Shown here piece by piece: positions 63,952-64,000 of a stretch of DNA of 64,000 nt (positions are counted from its first letter, which is position 1; each line of letters begins with the position of its first letter). Source of the stretch: Anianabacter salinae (GTDB lineage: Bacteria > Pseudomonadota > Alphaproteobacteria > Rhodobacterales > Rhodobacteraceae). A program made the translations under genes and the position numbers. The stretch covers positions 682,001 through 746,000 of the forward strand of contig NZ_JAHQZS010000002.1 of assembly GCF_019061145.1 (NCBI RefSeq). The letters are read 5' to 3'. The notes beneath the pieces were generated by a model, which was not told where the DNA came from, did not search any database, and saw nothing but the letters and a program-made list of their open reading frames with translations.

Positions 63952-64000
63952 GGTGCACCTTCAGGATCGGTCGCCGACACCACGCCGCCGACGAGGGAAT
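63948..64000 (-). CDS. C-terminal fragment of a gene upstream of pxpA, possibly pxpC
   Basis: On the minus strand one frame reads through to a TGA that overlaps the pxpA ATG (ATGA), ending SLVGGVVSATDPEGAP. The overlap is typical of an operon, and PxpB or PxpC would be expected here. Only about 16 residues are inside the window, so the identity is an inference. Confidence 0.4.
   Translation of the reverse strand, partial: SLVGGVVSATDPEGAP

Overview
The window is GC-rich DNA from a Gram-negative alphaproteobacterium, most likely of the Rhodobacterales (roseobacter or Paracoccaceae type). This is inferred from the NDUFA12-like gene, the accB-accC-aat-DUF2155-mlaD order, the ScfR-type regulator beside a symporter-kinase, lptF/lptG and lpx genes, and the dispersed CATCTTTGGTCC intergenic repeats. 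I found no rRNA, tRNA, CRISPR array, transposase or phage gene. It reads as chromosomal sequence with one small accessory cassette near 22 kb.

Layout. (1) 1-12.4 kb is an acetate / short-chain acid locus. A CrbS-like symporter-histidine kinase (cut by the left edge), a two-helix membrane protein, a receiver-only response regulator and an ScfR regulator lie on the minus strand. They diverge from a Tat-exported binding protein, a branched-chain-type ABC transporter and acetyl-CoA synthetase. (2) 12.4-25.5 kb holds the reductive pyrimidine catabolic pathway: dihydropyrimidine dehydrogenase PreA/PreT, dihydropyrimidinase, a beta-ureidopropionase-like hydrolase, a beta-alanine-type aminotransferase, an ABC importer and a RutR-type repressor with a near-perfect operator. 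A two-gene Zeta-like cassette splits the cluster. (3) 25.8-33.6 kb is housekeeping: accB, accC, aat, DUF2155, mlaD, an NDUFA12-like gene, ridA, clpX, clpP and an apparently circularly permuted photolyase-like protein. (4) 33.7-41.3 kb carries an oligopeptide ABC transporter interrupted by a cytochrome b561-like gene, and an ArgE/DapE-like deacylase. (5) 41.4-56.8 kb is dominated by envelope-lipid genes: an NsrR-like regulator behind a perfect FNR-type box, cyclopropane synthase, a tightly coupled five-gene operon of unassigned glycolipid enzymes downstream of lptF-lptG, a GnnA/GnnB-like pair, and lpxA/lpxD. (6) 57-64 kb has an unrecognised exported protein, an aminopeptidase P, a type I secretion ATPase and adaptor, and 5-oxoprolinase subunit A.

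Strongest leads: the operon at 43.3-48.2 kb (two LpxB-like transferases, a membrane GT2, a GNAT and a DUF2334 deacetylase-like protein), the permuted photolyase architecture at 32.4-33.6 kb, and the GnnA/GnnB + LpxA/LpxD neighbourhood, which predicts an amide-linked (2,3-diamino sugar) lipid A. All functional calls come from reading sequence. No database search or structure prediction was run.
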